Below are positions 63,064-64,000 of a DNA stretch of 64,000 nucleotides, in pieces. The stretch lies in assembly GCF_017114995.1 (NCBI RefSeq), contig NZ_JABXKL010000103.1:1-64000 (forward strand), written 5' to 3'. This stretch comes from Nostoc sp. NMS9. GTDB lineage: Bacteria; Cyanobacteriota; Cyanobacteriia; Cyanobacteriales; Nostocaceae. A model generated the notes under the pieces. It was given only the letters and a program-made list of their open reading frames with translations, was not told where the DNA came from and searched no databases. Both the position numbers and the translations under genes were made by a program. Positions within the stretch are counted from its first letter, which is position 1. The number at the start of each line of letters is the position of its first letter.

Positions 63064-64000
63064 ATGGTTAGTAATGATTCTGCACGGGCGGGGAACAATC
63101 AGCACTTGCTAATGCGCCTACCACGGACTCTGAGTTATCTCGAAACCTGGGGCTTCGGGTTAACTGGCCATGTTGGATGGATTGGTACTGCCCCCATCAT
63201 TCATGCAGCGTTAGGGCCGAAAGCTATCTTAGTTTGGTTTTTTGGCACGATTATTTCCTTTTTGCTTAACTTGCAGGTACAAAGTCTAGGTAGGCATTGG
63301 TCAGATGTTGCTGGAGGAACACCAAACTATACCACAAGGCTATTAAAGAACTTTCCTGGCTTAGGCCGTTACGTAGCATTAGGATACTTTTTTAGCTGGG
63401 CAGCAGCACCAGCACTGTATGCGATTATTCTCACTAACTTAATTAAAGTCAATTTTGAAACATTAGGTATTTCTTGTCCAGAAACTTTCTTAAAAGTCTT
63501 ATTTACAGCGATTCCATTTATTCTAGCGTTCAGTGGTACCCGTGCTTTGGCGCTCCTGCATTTATTTTTTGTATTACCAGCGATTTTATTACTGTTATTG
63601 TTTTGTGTTCAAGGCGTATTATGGTTAGCCTTCTCATCTGCTAATTTTAATTTTCTCCCAAATAGCACACATAGCCTGAGCTTTCAAGAATGGGCAAAGT
63701 GGTTTTTTCTAGCTAGCTATTCAATTTATGCTTGTGAAACCACTTCTTCTTTTGTTGCTGATAGTCGCCACCCATATAAAACTTTAAAGTTTTTAACCGT
63801 AGCTGCTTGGTTAATTCCTCCGGTGTTTCTAGGTGGTTCTTGGGTATTAATGTGTTCTACTCCAAATTCAACAATAGGTGAGGATGCGTTCTTAAATCTG
63901 GTAGCGGCTTCTAAACCTTTTTGGGGTGAATCTGCCTCTTTTCTAGTAACACTTCTGATTACTATATCTTGCCTTCTAAGTTCTGCTACAGCAGTTTCTA
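63064..64000 (+). CDS. APC-superfamily amino acid permease, 3' end outside the window
   Basis: The frame from ATG 63064 stays open to the window end (312 codons). It begins LLMRLPRTLSYLETWGFGLT and GHVGWIGTAPIIHAALGPKA, followed by at least eight hydrophobic spans, for example YVALGYFFSWAAAPALYAII and FILAFSGTRALALLHLFFVL. The pattern of an early glycine-rich helix and alternating spans matches amino acid/polyamine permeases. Substrate and full length cannot be seen. Confidence 0.8.
   Translation, partial: MVSNDSARAGNNQHLLMRLPRTLSYLETWGFGLTGHVGWIGTAPIIHAALGPKAILVWFFGTIISFLLNLQVQSLGRHWSDVAGGTPNYTTRLLKNFPGLGRYVALGYFFSWAAAPALYAIILTNLIKVNFETLGISCPETFLKVLFTAIPFILAFSGTRALALLHLFFVLPAILLLLLFCVQGVLWLAFSSANFNFLPNSTHSLSFQEWAKWFFLASYSIYACETTSSFVADSRHPYKTLKFLTVAAWLIPPVFLGGSWVLMCSTPNSTIGEDAFLNLVAASKPFWGESASFLVTLLITISCLLSSATAVS

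Overview
The window is chromosomal DNA of a filamentous, heterocyst-type cyanobacterium close to Nostoc/Anabaena. Support comes from very frequent HIP1-like GCGATCGC sites, Nostoc-type short tandem and palindromic repeats, sucrose synthase, a CpcS/CpeS-type bilin lyase with a HEAT-repeat lyase-like neighbour, and an ammonia-lyase that aligns with the Anabaena variabilis enzyme (recalled) at the same residue numbering. No named strain can be assigned from the sequence alone.

Layout. 1-9.7 kb: M16 peptidase, fructosamine-kinase-like protein, a large AT-rich PLD-nuclease/SNF2-helicase protein (possible defence gene), a DUF1016 remnant, and a decayed CRISPR-Cas remnant (intact cas6 overlapping a 2-oxoglutarate oxygenase gene, followed by a broken cas4). 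9.7-16 kb: peptidoglycan-binding protein, sucrose synthase, tRNA-His, and small hypothetical and pentapeptide proteins. 16-21.3 kb: cobalamin block (cbiX-cobA, a B12-riboswitch-controlled DUF1636 gene, cobK) with a Tat-exported flavin amine oxidase. 21.6-38 kb: housekeeping and accessory genes (IMPase, ketopantoate reductase, Coq4-like/TetR divergent pair with a perfect operator palindrome, polar amino acid ABC transporter, Nudix, FMN reductase, stand-alone condensation-type acyltransferase, ROK kinase, bilin-lyase genes, DUF3102 protein), broken by insertion-sequence remnants and MITE-like elements.

38.1-60.2 kb: the most interesting region, a same-strand biosynthetic cluster. In order: DAHP synthase, MIO aromatic ammonia-lyase, aryl-CoA ligase, ThDP-dependent acetolactate-synthase-like enzyme, atypical KAS III-like synthase, prephenate dehydratase, RTX protein, secreted bicupin PEP-CTERM protein, flavin halogenase, two related secreted proteins (one broken by a stop codon), FAD monooxygenase, SnoaL-like protein, quinone-oxidoreductase-like reductase, cupin/Calx-beta/RTX protein and chorismate mutase. 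The enzyme logic matches what is known for furanolide (cyanobacterin-type) assembly: deaminate an aromatic amino acid, activate it as a CoA ester, join it through ThDP and KAS III-like carbon-carbon bond formation, then chlorinate and oxidise. DAHP synthase, chorismate mutase and prephenate dehydratase would feed phenylpyruvate/phenylalanine. A chlorinated nostoclide- or cyanobacterin-like butenolide is the best product guess, but this is inference.

60.7-64 kb: small 2TM protein, ParA-like ATPase, and the start of an APC-family permease that runs off the window end.
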